A stretch of 64,000 nt of DNA from Gammaproteobacteria bacterium (lineage in GTDB: Bacteria > Pseudomonadota > Gammaproteobacteria > Steroidobacterales > Rariloculaceae). Position numbers and translations under genes: made by a program. The notes under the pieces were generated by a model. It was not told the DNA's origin and searched no databases. It worked only from the letters and a program-made list of their open reading frames with translations. The stretch spans positions 124,001-188,000 of the forward strand of contig JAJEGN010000007.1 in assembly GCA_022819855.1 (NCBI GenBank), in the 5' to 3' direction. This document shows, piece by piece, positions 16,572-27,176 of the stretch. Position 1 is the first letter of the stretch. Every line of letters begins with the position of its first letter.

Positions 16572-17228
16572 TTACGACACCCACGCATCCAGGATTCCAC
16601 CAAGTTCATCCGGGCTACCGACCAGAAATTGCGCTCCAGCGTCCTCCAGTTCCTCACGCGATCCGTAGCCGTACAGCACGCCGGCTGCGTGCATTCCATT
16701 GTCCCGCGCACCGACGATGTCGAGGTTTCGATCACCTACCATGACGGTGACGTCTGCCGCTAATCCGGTCTCGTCCAGCGCCCATCGCAGCAGGTCGGAC
16801 TTTCTGCTGCGGTCGCCTTCTAGCGTGGGACCGAAGACACGCTCGAAGAACGTGGCGATGCCGAAGAGTTCGACTATGCGCTCCGCGTAAACCTGAGGTT
16901 TGCTGGTAGCCACGAACAGCGAGACATTCCTGTCTGACAACAATTGCAGCGATTCAGCCACGCCGCTATAGAGGCGGTTTTCGTAGAGGCCGACTTCAGC
17001 AAATCGCGCTCTATAGTGCTTCAGGGCAACCGCGGCCAACGCGTCGTCACCCAGTATCGCCTTGAAACTGTCCAGTAACGGCGGTCCGATACACCAGGTC
17101 AGGTCGTCCGCCTCCGGCGGTGTCACGCCCAGCTCCCGCAGGGCGTGGCGGATACAGCGTGTGATGCCGACCTTCGGATCGGTCAGCGTACCGTCCAGAT
17201 CGAAAAAGATTGCGTCGATTCGGCTCAC
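16572..17228 (-). CDS. HAD-family phosphatase (phosphoglycolate phosphatase-like)
   Basis: A 218-residue HAD hydrolase. With the GTG start at 17226-17228, which has GGAG upstream, the protein opens directly into motif I, FFDLDGTLTD. Motif II is VATSKPQVYAE and motif III/IV is VMVGDRNLDIVGARDNG, close to Gph and PpaX types. An ATG at 17327 is in frame but would overlap moaE and add a basic tail unlike the family. It follows moaE by 46 bp in the same direction and is likely the last gene of the moa operon, though a role in cofactor synthesis is not established. Confidence 0.87.
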   Translation of the reverse strand: MSRIDAIFFDLDGTLTDPKVGITRCIRHALRELGVTPPEADDLTWCIGPPLLDSFKAILGDDALAAVALKHYRARFAEVGLYENRLYSGVAESLQLLSDRNVSLFVATSKPQVYAERIVELFGIATFFERVFGPTLEGDRSRKSDLLRWALDETGLAADVTVMVGDRNLDIVGARDNGMHAAGVLYGYGSREELEDAGAQFLVGSPDELGGILDAWVS

Positions 17229-17274
17229 CGGTGAACTCCAGTGACCCGCCTTTGCTTCCTTTTCCGCTTGCAGG

Positions 17275-17733
17275 CTAGCTCCCGGACGCTTCTCGCGATT
17301 GATCCGTAGTGCCCGCCGGCGTCGCACAGTTCACCCAGCCGGACACCCCGCTCGTGTAGTGCTCCTTCTTCCAGATGGGAACGCGCTGCTTGGTCTCGTC
17401 GATGATGTATCGGCAGGCTTCGAATGCCGCGCCGCGATGTTCGGCGCTGACCCCGACCCAGACCGCGCAGTCGCCGATGTCGAGCTTGCCGACACGGTGC
17501 ACGCAGCGCGCCGTCACGATCTCGAAGCGCTGCAGCGCCTCGCCCAGTATCTTCCGGCCTTCCTTTACGGCGGTCGACGGGTGGGACTCGTACTCGAGCG
17601 CGGTCACGGCCTCGCCGTCGTTGTGGTTCCTGACCCAGCCCTCGAAGCAGACGCAAGCCCCGGCTCGGTCGGCCTCAAGCTCAGCCTTGAGTTCGACCGG
17701 ATCGATCGCGTCAGCGGAGATCTCGAACTGCAC
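17275..17733 (-). CDS. moaE: molybdopterin synthase catalytic subunit
   Basis: Forms the molybdopterin dithiolene by transferring sulfur from MoaD to precursor Z. The 152-residue protein from the GTG at 17733 has the MoaE marks GACVCFEGWVRNHN, ALEYESHPSTAVKEG, VHRVGKLDIGDCAVWVGVSA, HRGAAFEACRYIIDETKQRV and the essential lysine in PIWKKEHY. The start is inferred from domain alignment, as no ATG fits; a GTG lies 13 bases after the moaD stop. It is the fourth gene in moaA-moaC-moaD-moaE. Confidence 0.94.
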   Translation of the reverse strand: MQFEISADAIDPVELKAELEADRAGACVCFEGWVRNHNDGEAVTALEYESHPSTAVKEGRKILGEALQRFEIVTARCVHRVGKLDIGDCAVWVGVSAEHRGAAFEACRYIIDETKQRVPIWKKEHYTSGVSGWVNCATPAGTTDQSREASGS

Positions 17734-17746
17734 GTGTGTTACCGCG

Positions 17747-17989
17747 TCAGCCGCCGGCAACGGGCGGAAAGAACAGGATCTCGTCGGCATCGCTGAGCGT
17801 CGCATCCCAGCCGACGAGTTCGCCGTTTACGGCAACCTTGCAGCGCGACTGGGCGTCGAGGAAGCCATGCCGGGCCGCCACCTCGCTGAAAAGTTCGCCC
17901 GCGGTCGCCGCATCGGTCGCGACCTGTTCGCTGCCGCAGCCCGCCCGCTCGCGGAACACGGCGAAGTATTTGGCCGTGACGTCAATCAT
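17747..17989 (-). CDS. moaD: molybdopterin synthase sulfur carrier subunit
   Basis: An 80-residue ubiquitin-fold protein ending in the diagnostic Gly-Gly (FFPPVAGG), the site that is adenylated and thiocarboxylated. The ATG at 17987-17989 overlaps the end of moaC by eight bases. The N-terminus (MIDVTAKYFAVFRERAGC) and KVAVNGELVGWDATLSDADEI are typical. It acts with MoaE, encoded 14 bases downstream. Confidence 0.94.
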   Translation of the reverse strand: MIDVTAKYFAVFRERAGCGSEQVATDAATAGELFSEVAARHGFLDAQSRCKVAVNGELVGWDATLSDADEILFFPPVAGG

Positions 17990-18536
17990 CGCCGACCGCG
18001 TCCGTAGCTGCCGCTTCCCCCGCTGTTGACGCCGCCGCGTCGAGCGGCGTCGCGCCAGTCGCCGAGCCTGCCGCCGCAAGATAGTCGCGCCGCCCTCCAG
18101 TCTTCGACACGAGCGCAAGCTCGGCGATCCGGATGCCGTGGGTCAGCGCCTTGCACATGTCGTAGACCGTGAGCGCCGCAGTCGCAGCCCCGGTCAGCGC
18201 CTCCATCTCGACGCCCGTCTTGTGCGTCGCGCGCACCGAGCACTCGATCAGGACTTCGCCATCGTCGCCCCAGTCGATCGAGATCCGGCAGTCCTCCAGA
18301 GGAATCGGGTGGCAGAACGGGATCAGGTCGTGGGTACGCTTCGCCGCCATGACGCCGGCGACGATGGCCGTATCGAACACCGGCCCCTTTTTCGTGCGCA
18401 GCGTCTCGCCGGTCGCAGGCACAGCTTCGGCTGGAAAAATGACAGTAGCCCGGGCGACGGCCGTACGCCGGGTCACCGCCTTGTCGCCGACATCGACCAT
18501 TGTCGGCCGGTTCGCCGAGTCGACGTGGCTCAGCAT
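17982..18536 (-). CDS. moaC: cyclic pyranopterin monophosphate synthase
   Basis: Converts the MoaA product 3',8-cyclo-GTP to cyclic pyranopterin monophosphate. The 184-residue protein has the family signature: DVGDKAVTRRTAVA, VPATGETLRTKKGPVFDTA, GVMAAKRTHDLIPFCHPIP, VRATHKTGVEMEALTGA and LTVYDMCKALTHGIRI. It runs about 25 residues past the usual end as an Ala/Thr-rich tail. Its ATG shares a base with the moaA stop (TGATG) and its end overlaps moaD, so the operon is tightly coupled. Confidence 0.95.
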   Translation of the reverse strand: MLSHVDSANRPTMVDVGDKAVTRRTAVARATVIFPAEAVPATGETLRTKKGPVFDTAIVAGVMAAKRTHDLIPFCHPIPLEDCRISIDWGDDGEVLIECSVRATHKTGVEMEALTGAATAALTVYDMCKALTHGIRIAELALVSKTGGRRDYLAAAGSATGATPLDAAASTAGEAAATDAVGDD

Positions 18537-19576
18537 CAGCCGCCCATCCTGTACATCTCGACGCGCTCGGCGCGGGTGATCTTCTCGCCGCGCAGCTCGC
18601 TGTAACGGTCCGCCCGGTTGCGCCAGACGTTCTGCAACAGTCCGACGAGGTCCGCGTCGCTCGCACCGGCGCGCAACGGCTCCCGGAGGTCCATGCCGCG
18701 GTCGGCGAAAAGACATGTGTAGAGCGTGCCTTCGGCCGACACGCGGGCGCGATGGCAATCGCCGCAGAACGGCTCGCTGACCGACGAGATGAAGCCGATC
18801 TCGCCCTTCCCGTCCTTGAACGCGTAACGCCTCGCGACCTCGCCCCGATAGTTGCTCTGGAGCGGATCGAGCGGCCAGCGCGCGGCGATCGTCTCCAGGA
18901 GGACTTTCGACGACACGACCTGATCGGCCTGCCAGCCGTTGAGCGTGCCAACATCCATGTACTCGATGAAACGCACGATGATGCCCGTGCCCCGGAAGTG
19001 CTCGACGAGATCGAGCACCGTGTGATCGTTCATGCCGCGCTGAACCATCGCGTTGACCTTGATCGGCTCGAAGCCGACGGCCCTTGCGGCGTCGATGCCG
19101 TCGAGCACCGTGGCGACATCGCCCTTGCCGCCGTTCATCGTCTTGCAGACCGTTTCGTCAAGGCTGTCGAGACTCACGGTGATGCGCTTGAGTCCCGCCT
19201 TCTTGAGTTCGGCGGCGCGTTCGGCAAGGCGCGTGCCGTTCGTCGTGAGCGCCAGGTCGTCCACGCCGTCGATCGCCGCGAGGCCGGCAACGATCTCATC
19301 GAGATCGCGCCGCAGCAGCGGCTCGCCGCCGGTGATGCGCAGCTTGTTTACGCCGAGTCCGACGAAAAGCCCAGCGATGCGCTTGATCTCACCGGGCGTC
19401 AGCCAATGCGCGCGAGGCAGGAACTTGTAGCTCTCCCCGTAAATCTCCGCCGGCATGCAGTACGGGCACCGGTAGTTGCAGCGATCGATGACCGAGATTC
19501 TGAGATCGCGCATCGGCCGGTCGAGCCGGTCCCTGAGTGCCGTTTGAGACTGGAATTGCTTGACTGAGCTGTTCAT
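18536..19576 (-). CDS. moaA: GTP 3',8-cyclase (radical SAM)
   Basis: First enzyme of molybdenum cofactor synthesis. The ATG at 19574-19576 gives a 346-residue protein. The radical SAM cluster motif is C33-N-Y-R-C37-P-Y-C40, followed by KLRITGGEPLLRRDL. The second, substrate-binding 4Fe-4S cluster is marked by EPFCGDCHRARVS and YTCLF about 13 residues on. The C-terminal end MYRMGG provides the conserved Gly-Gly needed for activity. It heads the moaA-C-D-E-HAD operon. The 337-bp upstream region could hold a molybdenum-cofactor riboswitch, but I cannot confirm a fold. Confidence 0.96.
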   Translation of the reverse strand: MNSSVKQFQSQTALRDRLDRPMRDLRISVIDRCNYRCPYCMPAEIYGESYKFLPRAHWLTPGEIKRIAGLFVGLGVNKLRITGGEPLLRRDLDEIVAGLAAIDGVDDLALTTNGTRLAERAAELKKAGLKRITVSLDSLDETVCKTMNGGKGDVATVLDGIDAARAVGFEPIKVNAMVQRGMNDHTVLDLVEHFRGTGIIVRFIEYMDVGTLNGWQADQVVSSKVLLETIAARWPLDPLQSNYRGEVARRYAFKDGKGEIGFISSVSEPFCGDCHRARVSAEGTLYTCLFADRGMDLREPLRAGASDADLVGLLQNVWRNRADRYSELRGEKITRAERVEMYRMGG

Positions 19577-19913
19577 CGCTGAATTCGCGTGGTCGCTGTT
19601 GTGGCGACTTTGTCCGGGCTCCGCCTGGCTGCCACCGGCTTGCGTTCGCGGGCCTGCGTTCGCTCCGATGACATGCCATGGCGGCGCCCGCACAATTGTA
19701 ATCGAAACCTCGACAGCGGCCGTTCCCGCTCGCCGTTCAAGGGCTGGATGGCTCGACGTGTAATCCAACGCGCGGCAGCCCTTGCGCCCGTCGCGCCATC
19801 CGTTCGGCCATCCGCCTGGCCATCCACCCGACCGTGCGCTTGACCGCAATTTCAAAGGCTTACGGGACCGTGGCACAATAGCGACCCCCGGTCGGAACGG
19901 GAGAAGGACCATA
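19577..19913. other. 337-bp divergent region between moaA and the fatty-acid methyltransferase gene
   Basis: Holds the upstream regions of both divergent genes. At about 19795-19830 a GCCATCC core occurs three times at about 13-bp spacing, and a TGCGTTCG core is repeated near 19637-19652. These are short degenerate repeats like those at other boundaries in this window. No gene is supported, and no clear promoter hexamers stand out. Confidence 0.4.
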
Positions 19914-21179
19914 ATGGAGAGAAGCCGCGCAGAGCCTGTCGCCGTCAGTGGCGTACGTGCAGACCAGCGCGAGCAGGCGACGGCAGGGCCGAGGCCCAAC
20001 GCGTTGGACCGCTGGCTGTTCGGACAGTTGACGAGCAGGCTCGACCCGAGCCGGGTGCGCGTCGTGCTTTGGGACGAGCCCGAGCCGGAAACGACGGACG
20101 GCCTGCCGGTTGTCGTGCGCATGGGCGATCGCAAGGCGCTGCGCCGGGTGATCCTGCATCCCAACCTCTACTTTGGCGATCTGTATTCCTCGGGAAGGAT
20201 CACTGTCAAGGGCGACCTCCTGACCGCCGTTTCCGAGGGCTACAGGTATACCGCACAGAAGCCCTCGCTGATCGAGAAATTCCTGCGCGGGCGAAAGCTC
20301 CCGACGCCCGATCTCGCCGACTCGCGCCGCAACATCCACCACCACTACGATCTCGGCAATGACTTCTACGAGCTCTGGCTCGACCGGGAAGCGCTGCAGT
20401 ACACCTGTGCGTATTACGCCGATCCCGCAATGACGATCGAGCAGGCGCAGCAGGCCAAGATGCATCACGTCTGCCGCAAGATGCGGCTCAAGGCCGACGA
20501 AACGGTTGCCGAAGCCGGCAGCGGCTGGGGCGGCTTCGCGATCTTCATGGCGAAGAATTACGGCGCGAAGGTGCGCAGCTTCAATATCTCGAAGCAGCAG
20601 GTCGCGTACGCGAGAGAGTGGGCGAAACGCGAGCAGGTCGACGACAAGGTCGAATTCGTGGAGGACGACTTCAGGAACATCGCCGGCAAGTACGACGTCT
20701 TCGTCTCCATCGGCATGCTCGAGCACGCAGGCGCCGGCAACTACAAGGATCTCGGCAGCCTCATCGACCGCGTGATTACGCCGAATGGCCGCGGCCTCAT
20801 CCACAGCATTGGCCGCGACCGGCCCGAACCGCTGAACGCATGGATCAACAAGCGAATCTTCCCGGGCGCCTACCCGCCGACGCTGCGCGAGATGATGGAC
20901 ATCTTCGAGGCGAACGGCCTGTCCGTGCTCGATGCGGAGAACATCCGCCTGCACTACGCCGAGACGCTGCGCGCCTGGCTCGCGCGGTTCGAGGAAAACG
21001 TCGACACCGTCCGCACGATGTTCGACGAGGCTTTCGTGCGTGCGTGGCGGCTCTACCTCGTCGGCTCGATCGGGGCCTTCCTCGCGGGCAAACTGCAACT
21101 CTTCCAGGTGTTGTACGCGCGTTCCGGAGCCAACGACATTCCCTGGACCCGCGCGCACATTTACGAGCACGGTGACTAG
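19914..21179 (+). CDS. cyclopropane-fatty-acid synthase-family SAM methyltransferase
   Basis: A 421-residue SAM-dependent enzyme that acts on unsaturated acyl chains of phospholipids. The ATG at 19914 has GAAGGA upstream. Family marks: IHHHYDLGNDFYELWLD, YTCAYYADPAMTIEQAQQAK, the SAM loop AEAGSGWGGFAIFMA, VEFVEDDFRN, SIGMLEHAGAGNYKDL and a C-terminal WRLYLVGSIGAFLAG segment. The next gene, an FAD oxidoreductase, overlaps it by eight bases. That pairing is how the 10-methyl (tuberculostearic-type) fatty acid enzymes BfaB/TmsB and BfaA/TmsA are encoded in Actinobacteria, so a methylene or methyl-branched product is likelier than a plain cyclopropane. That last step is inference. Confidence 0.9.
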   Translation: MERSRAEPVAVSGVRADQREQATAGPRPNALDRWLFGQLTSRLDPSRVRVVLWDEPEPETTDGLPVVVRMGDRKALRRVILHPNLYFGDLYSSGRITVKGDLLTAVSEGYRYTAQKPSLIEKFLRGRKLPTPDLADSRRNIHHHYDLGNDFYELWLDREALQYTCAYYADPAMTIEQAQQAKMHHVCRKMRLKADETVAEAGSGWGGFAIFMAKNYGAKVRSFNISKQQVAYAREWAKREQVDDKVEFVEDDFRNIAGKYDVFVSIGMLEHAGAGNYKDLGSLIDRVITPNGRGLIHSIGRDRPEPLNAWINKRIFPGAYPPTLREMMDIFEANGLSVLDAENIRLHYAETLRAWLARFEENVDTVRTMFDEAFVRAWRLYLVGSIGAFLAGKLQLFQVLYARSGANDIPWTRAHIYEHGD

Positions 21180-22521
21180 TCCCTCCCCCGAGTTCGCCCG
21201 ATACGAACGGAAGAAGACCGAGCTCGAAGCCTCCTGGCGCGATGAGGCGGGCCAGCTCAGGCTCGCCAAGTCGACGATCTCGAACCTGTTCCGTTACAAG
21301 GATCGGGGTGCGGCCGAGAGGAAGCTGTCGCTCGGCGATTTCAACAACGTCATTGCGCTCGACGCGGAACAGCGCACGCTCGATGTCGAGGGGCTCGCGA
21401 CGTTCGAGACGATCGTCGGACACTCCCTGCCGCGCGGCTTCCTTCCGCTCGTCGCCCCGGAACTCAAGCACATCACGATCGGCGGCGCGACCGTCGGCAT
21501 CGGCATCGAATCGACCTGCTTCCGGCACGGATTCGTGCACGATGGGCTGATAGAGGCCGACGTGCTGTTGCCAAGCGGCAGGATCGTGACCTGCTCCGCC
21601 GACGATGAGCACTCGGACCTCTTCCACGCGCTGCCGAACTCCTACGGCACCCTCGGCTACATCCTGCGGGCGAGAATCAGGCTGGAGGAGGCTGCGCCGT
21701 ACGTCCACCTCGGGATCAAACGGTTCGACAACGCCGGTGCGTATCTGGATGCCATGCAGGCAGCGACCGACGCGGACGACAACGATTTCGTCGAAGGTCT
21801 CTTCTTCGAGGACCGGCGCTTCTACCTGATGCTCGGCCGCTTCAGCCGCGACGTGCCGCAGGTCGATGACATCCTGCGCAGGAACATCTTCTACAAGCTC
21901 GTACAGACGCGCGGCGACATTTATCTCACGACCTCGGACTACATCTTCCGCTACGACCCGGAATGGTTCTGGAACATCCCGGAATCCCCGTTCTATACGC
22001 TCTTTCGCCGTTACGCACCCAAACGCTTCCGAAACTCAAGCTTCTATACGAAGTACGCGGCAACGAAGAACCGCTTGCTCGACATGATCCGCGGACCGAG
22101 GGACACAGGCATCGAACCGCTGATCCAGGACTGGGAAGTGCCATGGCAACACGGCGAAGCGCTGATCGACTTCTGCATCGACAACGTCGATCTCGGCGGC
22201 CTGCCCTGGGCCGCCGTGCCGATCCGCACGCCCCGCCAGCCGACGCTCTACCCCATCCAGGCGGATGAGCTTTACTTCAATCTCGGCTGCTATTGCCAGG
22301 TACGCCGCCCGGAGGGTAAGGAACGCTTCCACTACACCCGGATCATGGACCGCAAGTGCTTCGAACTCGACGGCATCAAGATGCTGTACTCATCGACCTT
22401 CCTCGACGAGGCCGAGTTCGACGCCCGCTTCAACGGCTCTACGTACCGGACTCTCAAGAAGAAGTACGACCCGGACGGGAGGGCGCCGACACTGTTTGCG
22501 AAGGTGGCCTACACGGGCTGA
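21172..22521 (+). CDS. FAD-binding oxidoreductase paired with the fatty-acid methyltransferase
   Basis: A 449-residue flavoprotein of the FAD_binding_4/VAO type, related to delta-24 sterol reductase and to the reductase (BfaA/TmsA) of 10-methyl fatty acid synthesis. The GTG at 21172 sits inside the end of the methyltransferase gene (8-bp overlap). The FAD domain shows ETIVGHSLPRGFLPLVAPEL, ITIGGATVGIGIESTCFRHG and GLIEADVLLPSGRIVTCS, with YGTLGYILRARIRL after it. No signal peptide or membrane helix. Expected role: reduce the methylene intermediate made by its partner to a methyl branch. The coupling of the two genes is seen; the chemistry is inferred from the actinobacterial pairs. Confidence 0.87.
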   Translation: MTSPSPEFARYERKKTELEASWRDEAGQLRLAKSTISNLFRYKDRGAAERKLSLGDFNNVIALDAEQRTLDVEGLATFETIVGHSLPRGFLPLVAPELKHITIGGATVGIGIESTCFRHGFVHDGLIEADVLLPSGRIVTCSADDEHSDLFHALPNSYGTLGYILRARIRLEEAAPYVHLGIKRFDNAGAYLDAMQAATDADDNDFVEGLFFEDRRFYLMLGRFSRDVPQVDDILRRNIFYKLVQTRGDIYLTTSDYIFRYDPEWFWNIPESPFYTLFRRYAPKRFRNSSFYTKYAATKNRLLDMIRGPRDTGIEPLIQDWEVPWQHGEALIDFCIDNVDLGGLPWAAVPIRTPRQPTLYPIQADELYFNLGCYCQVRRPEGKERFHYTRIMDRKCFELDGIKMLYSSTFLDEAEFDARFNGSTYRTLKKKYDPDGRAPTLFAKVAYTG

Positions 22522-22642
22522 TTTCGCGTGCCCGCCGGAGACCCGCTGCAAAGTAGCGCGAAACACGCCTTGTAGCGGTCGCGGACTCCGCCAGCCCGAC
22601 AGCCCGGTCGCGTGCCACTGCCTCTGAAACGACGCTGGACCT

Positions 22643-24346
<1,704 letters not shown>

Positions 24347-24512
24347 GGCGGCGCATTGTAGCTAATACTGCGAGGTGTCCTGTTCGCGAAGCGGGCGACC
24401 GGTGCCGGCAGCTTGACCGCGAGTACCGGCTGCGCAGCCACCGGAACTGTCAGCGTGGCCGCCGACATCATGAGGACAGCCGCCGAGGGCGTCAGGCGGC
24501 CCGTTCCCGCCC

Positions 24513-25322
24513 TCAGGCGACGCCGAGAATCGCCCGGACCTGCGGCCAGCTCTGCGAACCGTACTCGCGCAGGTCTCGCGTCAGATGTTCCGGGCACCAG
24601 TCGAGCAAGCTCGGACGAAATGCCGGTCGGCTGCGGATCCGCTCGAACCAGTTCTCGACGTTGGACAGGCGGCCTGTCCAGAGCCCACCCATGCCGAGCA
24701 TGTCGAGGCGATTCACGTAGGGCGCCAATGCGATGTCGGCAAGCGTGAAGCTGTCTCCCGCAAGCCAGACCGCGTCTTCGAGCGCCGCCTCCATCGCCTG
24801 TAGCTGCCGATCATAGAGCCGGAACTTCGAGTCGATGTCCGGCGCGTCGAAACCGAGCATGACGAGTTCGCGCTTGCGCTTGCGCCACGCGCCTTTCACG
24901 GACTGCTCGGGCGTGCTCTCGACGAATTCCTCGAGTTTTTCCGGACCCAGGCGCCTGACGATGTGGCGATGGCAGGAAACATAGGTCACGTCGGCGCAGG
25001 CCGGGTGCAGCAGTTCATCGACGACCTTGGTCCACGAACGCATCAGGTAGCGCTCGTACGGATCGCTCGGCATGAGCGCCGGCCCTTCGAACATCTCGTC
25101 CACGTACTCGCAGATCAGCGTCGACTCGTTGACGACGCGCCCGTCGTGGACGAGTGACGGCACTACGGCACGCGGGTTGATCGCGAGGTACTCCGGCGTG
25201 AACTGCTCGCCGACGAGGATGTCGACGTAGTGGTATTCGTCAACCTCGACGCCCTTCTCGGCGAGCGCGAACCTGACCTTGGCCGCGCAGACCGACGATC
25301 CGTGGTGATAGAGCTCGAGCAT
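24513..25322 (-). CDS. glutathione S-transferase family protein
   Basis: A 269-residue two-domain GST. The thioredoxin-like N-domain begins MLELYHHGSSVCAAKVRFAL, with the usual catalytic Ser/Cys position (S9-S10-V-C12), and has the glutathione-binding PRAVVPSLVHDGRVVNESTLI (quoted in part: AVVPSLVHDG and NESTLICEY). The C-domain has FTLADIALAPYVNRLDMLG, the N-capping/hydrophobic-staple motif. It is longer than usual owing to an insert at about 105-170. Substrate unknown. A divergent 245-bp gap separates it from the TRAP binding protein. Confidence 0.88.
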   Translation of the reverse strand: MLELYHHGSSVCAAKVRFALAEKGVEVDEYHYVDILVGEQFTPEYLAINPRAVVPSLVHDGRVVNESTLICEYVDEMFEGPALMPSDPYERYLMRSWTKVVDELLHPACADVTYVSCHRHIVRRLGPEKLEEFVESTPEQSVKGAWRKRKRELVMLGFDAPDIDSKFRLYDRQLQAMEAALEDAVWLAGDSFTLADIALAPYVNRLDMLGMGGLWTGRLSNVENWFERIRSRPAFRPSLLDWCPEHLTRDLREYGSQSWPQVRAILGVA

Positions 25323-25567
25323 AGTCGGGTTCCAGAAAGACTGATCCGGTAATTCTCGCGCCGGGGCGGACAGCGATCAAACGCGGCCAGGAGACACTCG
25401 GATCGGCTGACCGTCGGATCAAGGCCTGTTGGCGAACACCATGCGTCTGCGTAACGCCGGTCGCAGCCGACCAGCCGAGTCCGCGTACCGACAACACACT
25501 GCGCCGCAGCTTGACCCGCTGCCGCCAAGCGTCAGAATGACACGACTTTCCCGCACGGAACACAAAC

Positions 25568-26659
25568 ATGCGCAGACGGGCATTTCTCTATGGCGGACTC
25601 GGCGCGCTCGCCGCCTGCAGCCAACCGGACGCGGAACGCGCGGCCGAAACGAGCAACGAGCTTCATCGCTGGCGCATGGTCACGTCATGGCCGCCGAACT
25701 TCCCGGGCTTCGGCACCTCGGCGAACCGGCTCGCGGAGCGGATCGGCGAGCTTTCCGACGGCCGCCTCGAGATCGAAGTCTTCGCCGCCGGCGAACTCGT
25801 GCCCGCCTTCGAGGTGCTCGACGCCGTCTCGCGCGGCTCGATGCAGATGGGTCACAGCTCCCCCACCTACTGGCGCGGCGCCCTGCCCGCATCGCAGCTT
25901 TTCAGCAGCGTGCCCTTCGGCATGCTGCCGAACGAACACAAGTCCTGGCTCTATCACGGCGGCGGCATCGAACTCTGGCGCGAGGTCTACGGCACACAAG
26001 GCGTGATGCCCTTCGTTGCCGGCAACACCGGCGCCCAGATGGGCGGCTGGTTCAACCGCGAGATCAACTCGACCGACGACCTGGCCGGACTCAAGATGCG
26101 AATCTCCGGACTCGGCGGCGAAGTCATGCAGCGGGCCGGCGCAGTCACCGTCACGCTCGCAGGTTCCGAACTCTTCACATCGCTTGCGACCGGCACGATC
26201 GACGCGACCGAGTGGAACGGCCCGTTCAACGACATGGCCTTCGGCCTGCACGAGGTCGCGCAGTATTACTACTACCCGGGCTGGCACGAACCGTCGGCCG
26301 TCCTCGAATGCCTCGTATCCATCGAAGCCTACGAATCGCTCTCGCCAGCGCTCCAGAACGTCATCGAGGCGGCCTGCATGGCGGAAGCGGAGTACGTCGT
26401 CGCCGAGTTCGCGGCCCGCAACCAGCAGGCGCTGATCACGCTCGTCGACGAGCACGGGATCGAACTCAGACGGTTCCCCGACGATGTCCTCGCCAGTTTG
26501 CGCGAACACGCCACTGCGGTCATGGATGACCTCGCGGCGAACGACCCGACGATCGCGCGCGTCCTTGATGCATACCGGTCATTCGCCGCCACCATGGGCG
26601 ACTGGCACGAAATCTCGGAAGGCTTCTACAGCCGGATGCGGCAGACCCAGGATGTGTAA
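25568..26659 (+). CDS. orphan TRAP-type substrate-binding protein (DctP family)
   Basis: A 363-residue exported receptor. The N-terminus (MRRRAFLYGGLGALAACSQ) combines an arginine-rich Tat-like start with a lipobox ending at Cys17, so it is likely a lipoprotein. The body is typical of the DctP group that binds 2-oxo acids and related ligands: RMVTSWPPNFPGFGTSANRL, SPTYWRGALPASQLFSSVPFGM, MGGWFNREINSTDDLAGLKM, RISGLGGEVMQRAGAV and TIDATEWNGPFNDMAFGLH. No TRAP permease genes lie beside it, unlike the dctPQM set at the left edge, so it must use permeases encoded elsewhere or be a stand-alone sensor. Confidence 0.92.
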   Translation: MRRRAFLYGGLGALAACSQPDAERAAETSNELHRWRMVTSWPPNFPGFGTSANRLAERIGELSDGRLEIEVFAAGELVPAFEVLDAVSRGSMQMGHSSPTYWRGALPASQLFSSVPFGMLPNEHKSWLYHGGGIELWREVYGTQGVMPFVAGNTGAQMGGWFNREINSTDDLAGLKMRISGLGGEVMQRAGAVTVTLAGSELFTSLATGTIDATEWNGPFNDMAFGLHEVAQYYYYPGWHEPSAVLECLVSIEAYESLSPALQNVIEAACMAEAEYVVAEFAARNQQALITLVDEHGIELRRFPDDVLASLREHATAVMDDLAANDPTIARVLDAYRSFAATMGDWHEISEGFYSRMRQTQDV

Positions 26660-26726
26660 GAATGTGCCAGGAGGCCAAGAATAAGTGGCCAGGCCCTCAC
26701 GCTGGCCCGCCAACAGGAGCAGCCCG

Positions 26727-27104
26727 ATGCGAATCAAGTTCTCCGCCGCCATTCCCCTGCTGATCTGCCTGCCCCTGTGGACCGCACCAGTCGGTGCGCA
26801 CCACTCGCACGGCAACTATTCCTTGCAGGAGTACATCCAGTTCGAGGCGGAAGTACGCGAAGTCCTGTGGCTCAATCCGCACGTCTGGGTACAGGTCGAC
26901 GTCACGGACGAAAACGGCGAAGTGGCGACCTGGGCGCTGGAGGGCGGCAGCATCAGCGCCCTGACCCGCCGCGGCTGGGCGCAGGACGACCTCCAGCCCG
27001 GGGACCTTATCCAGGTGAGGTGCCATCGTCTCAGGGATGGTTCGAATGGGTGTCTGCTGGGCTACGTCACGCCACCGGGCGGCGAGGAGAAAGAGTTCGA
27101 CTAG
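26727..27104 (+). CDS. exported DUF6152-like protein
   Basis: A 125-residue protein with a signal peptide (MRIKFSAAIPLLICLPLWTA, cut near VGAHH) and a ribosome site AGGAG eight bases before the ATG. The mature part starts HHSHGNYSLQEYIQFEAEV, then VLWLNPHVWVQVDV and TWALEGGSISALTRRGW, which match the DUF6152 family of small periplasmic proteins with an N-terminal His cluster and an OB-like fold. Family function is unknown. It follows the orphan TRAP receptor by 67 bp. Confidence 0.8.
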   Translation: MRIKFSAAIPLLICLPLWTAPVGAHHSHGNYSLQEYIQFEAEVREVLWLNPHVWVQVDVTDENGEVATWALEGGSISALTRRGWAQDDLQPGDLIQVRCHRLRDGSNGCLLGYVTPPGGEEKEFD

Positions 27105-27176
27105 TACTTGCCGACGCTGGTCGAGATGACACGCCCGGACCCGTCACGGCACGGCCCCGAAAGACCACTTGGTCGG

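Noticed and set aside
19577..19913. Possible molybdenum cofactor riboswitch upstream of moaA.
   Set aside because: The location is right, but I could not recognise the conserved helices by eye; a covariance-model search would decide.
18539..20164. Longer upstream starts for moaA (to 20164) and for the moaC, moaD and moaE frames.
   Set aside because: The added residues are low-complexity and unlike the families. The chosen starts give normal lengths and tight gene coupling.
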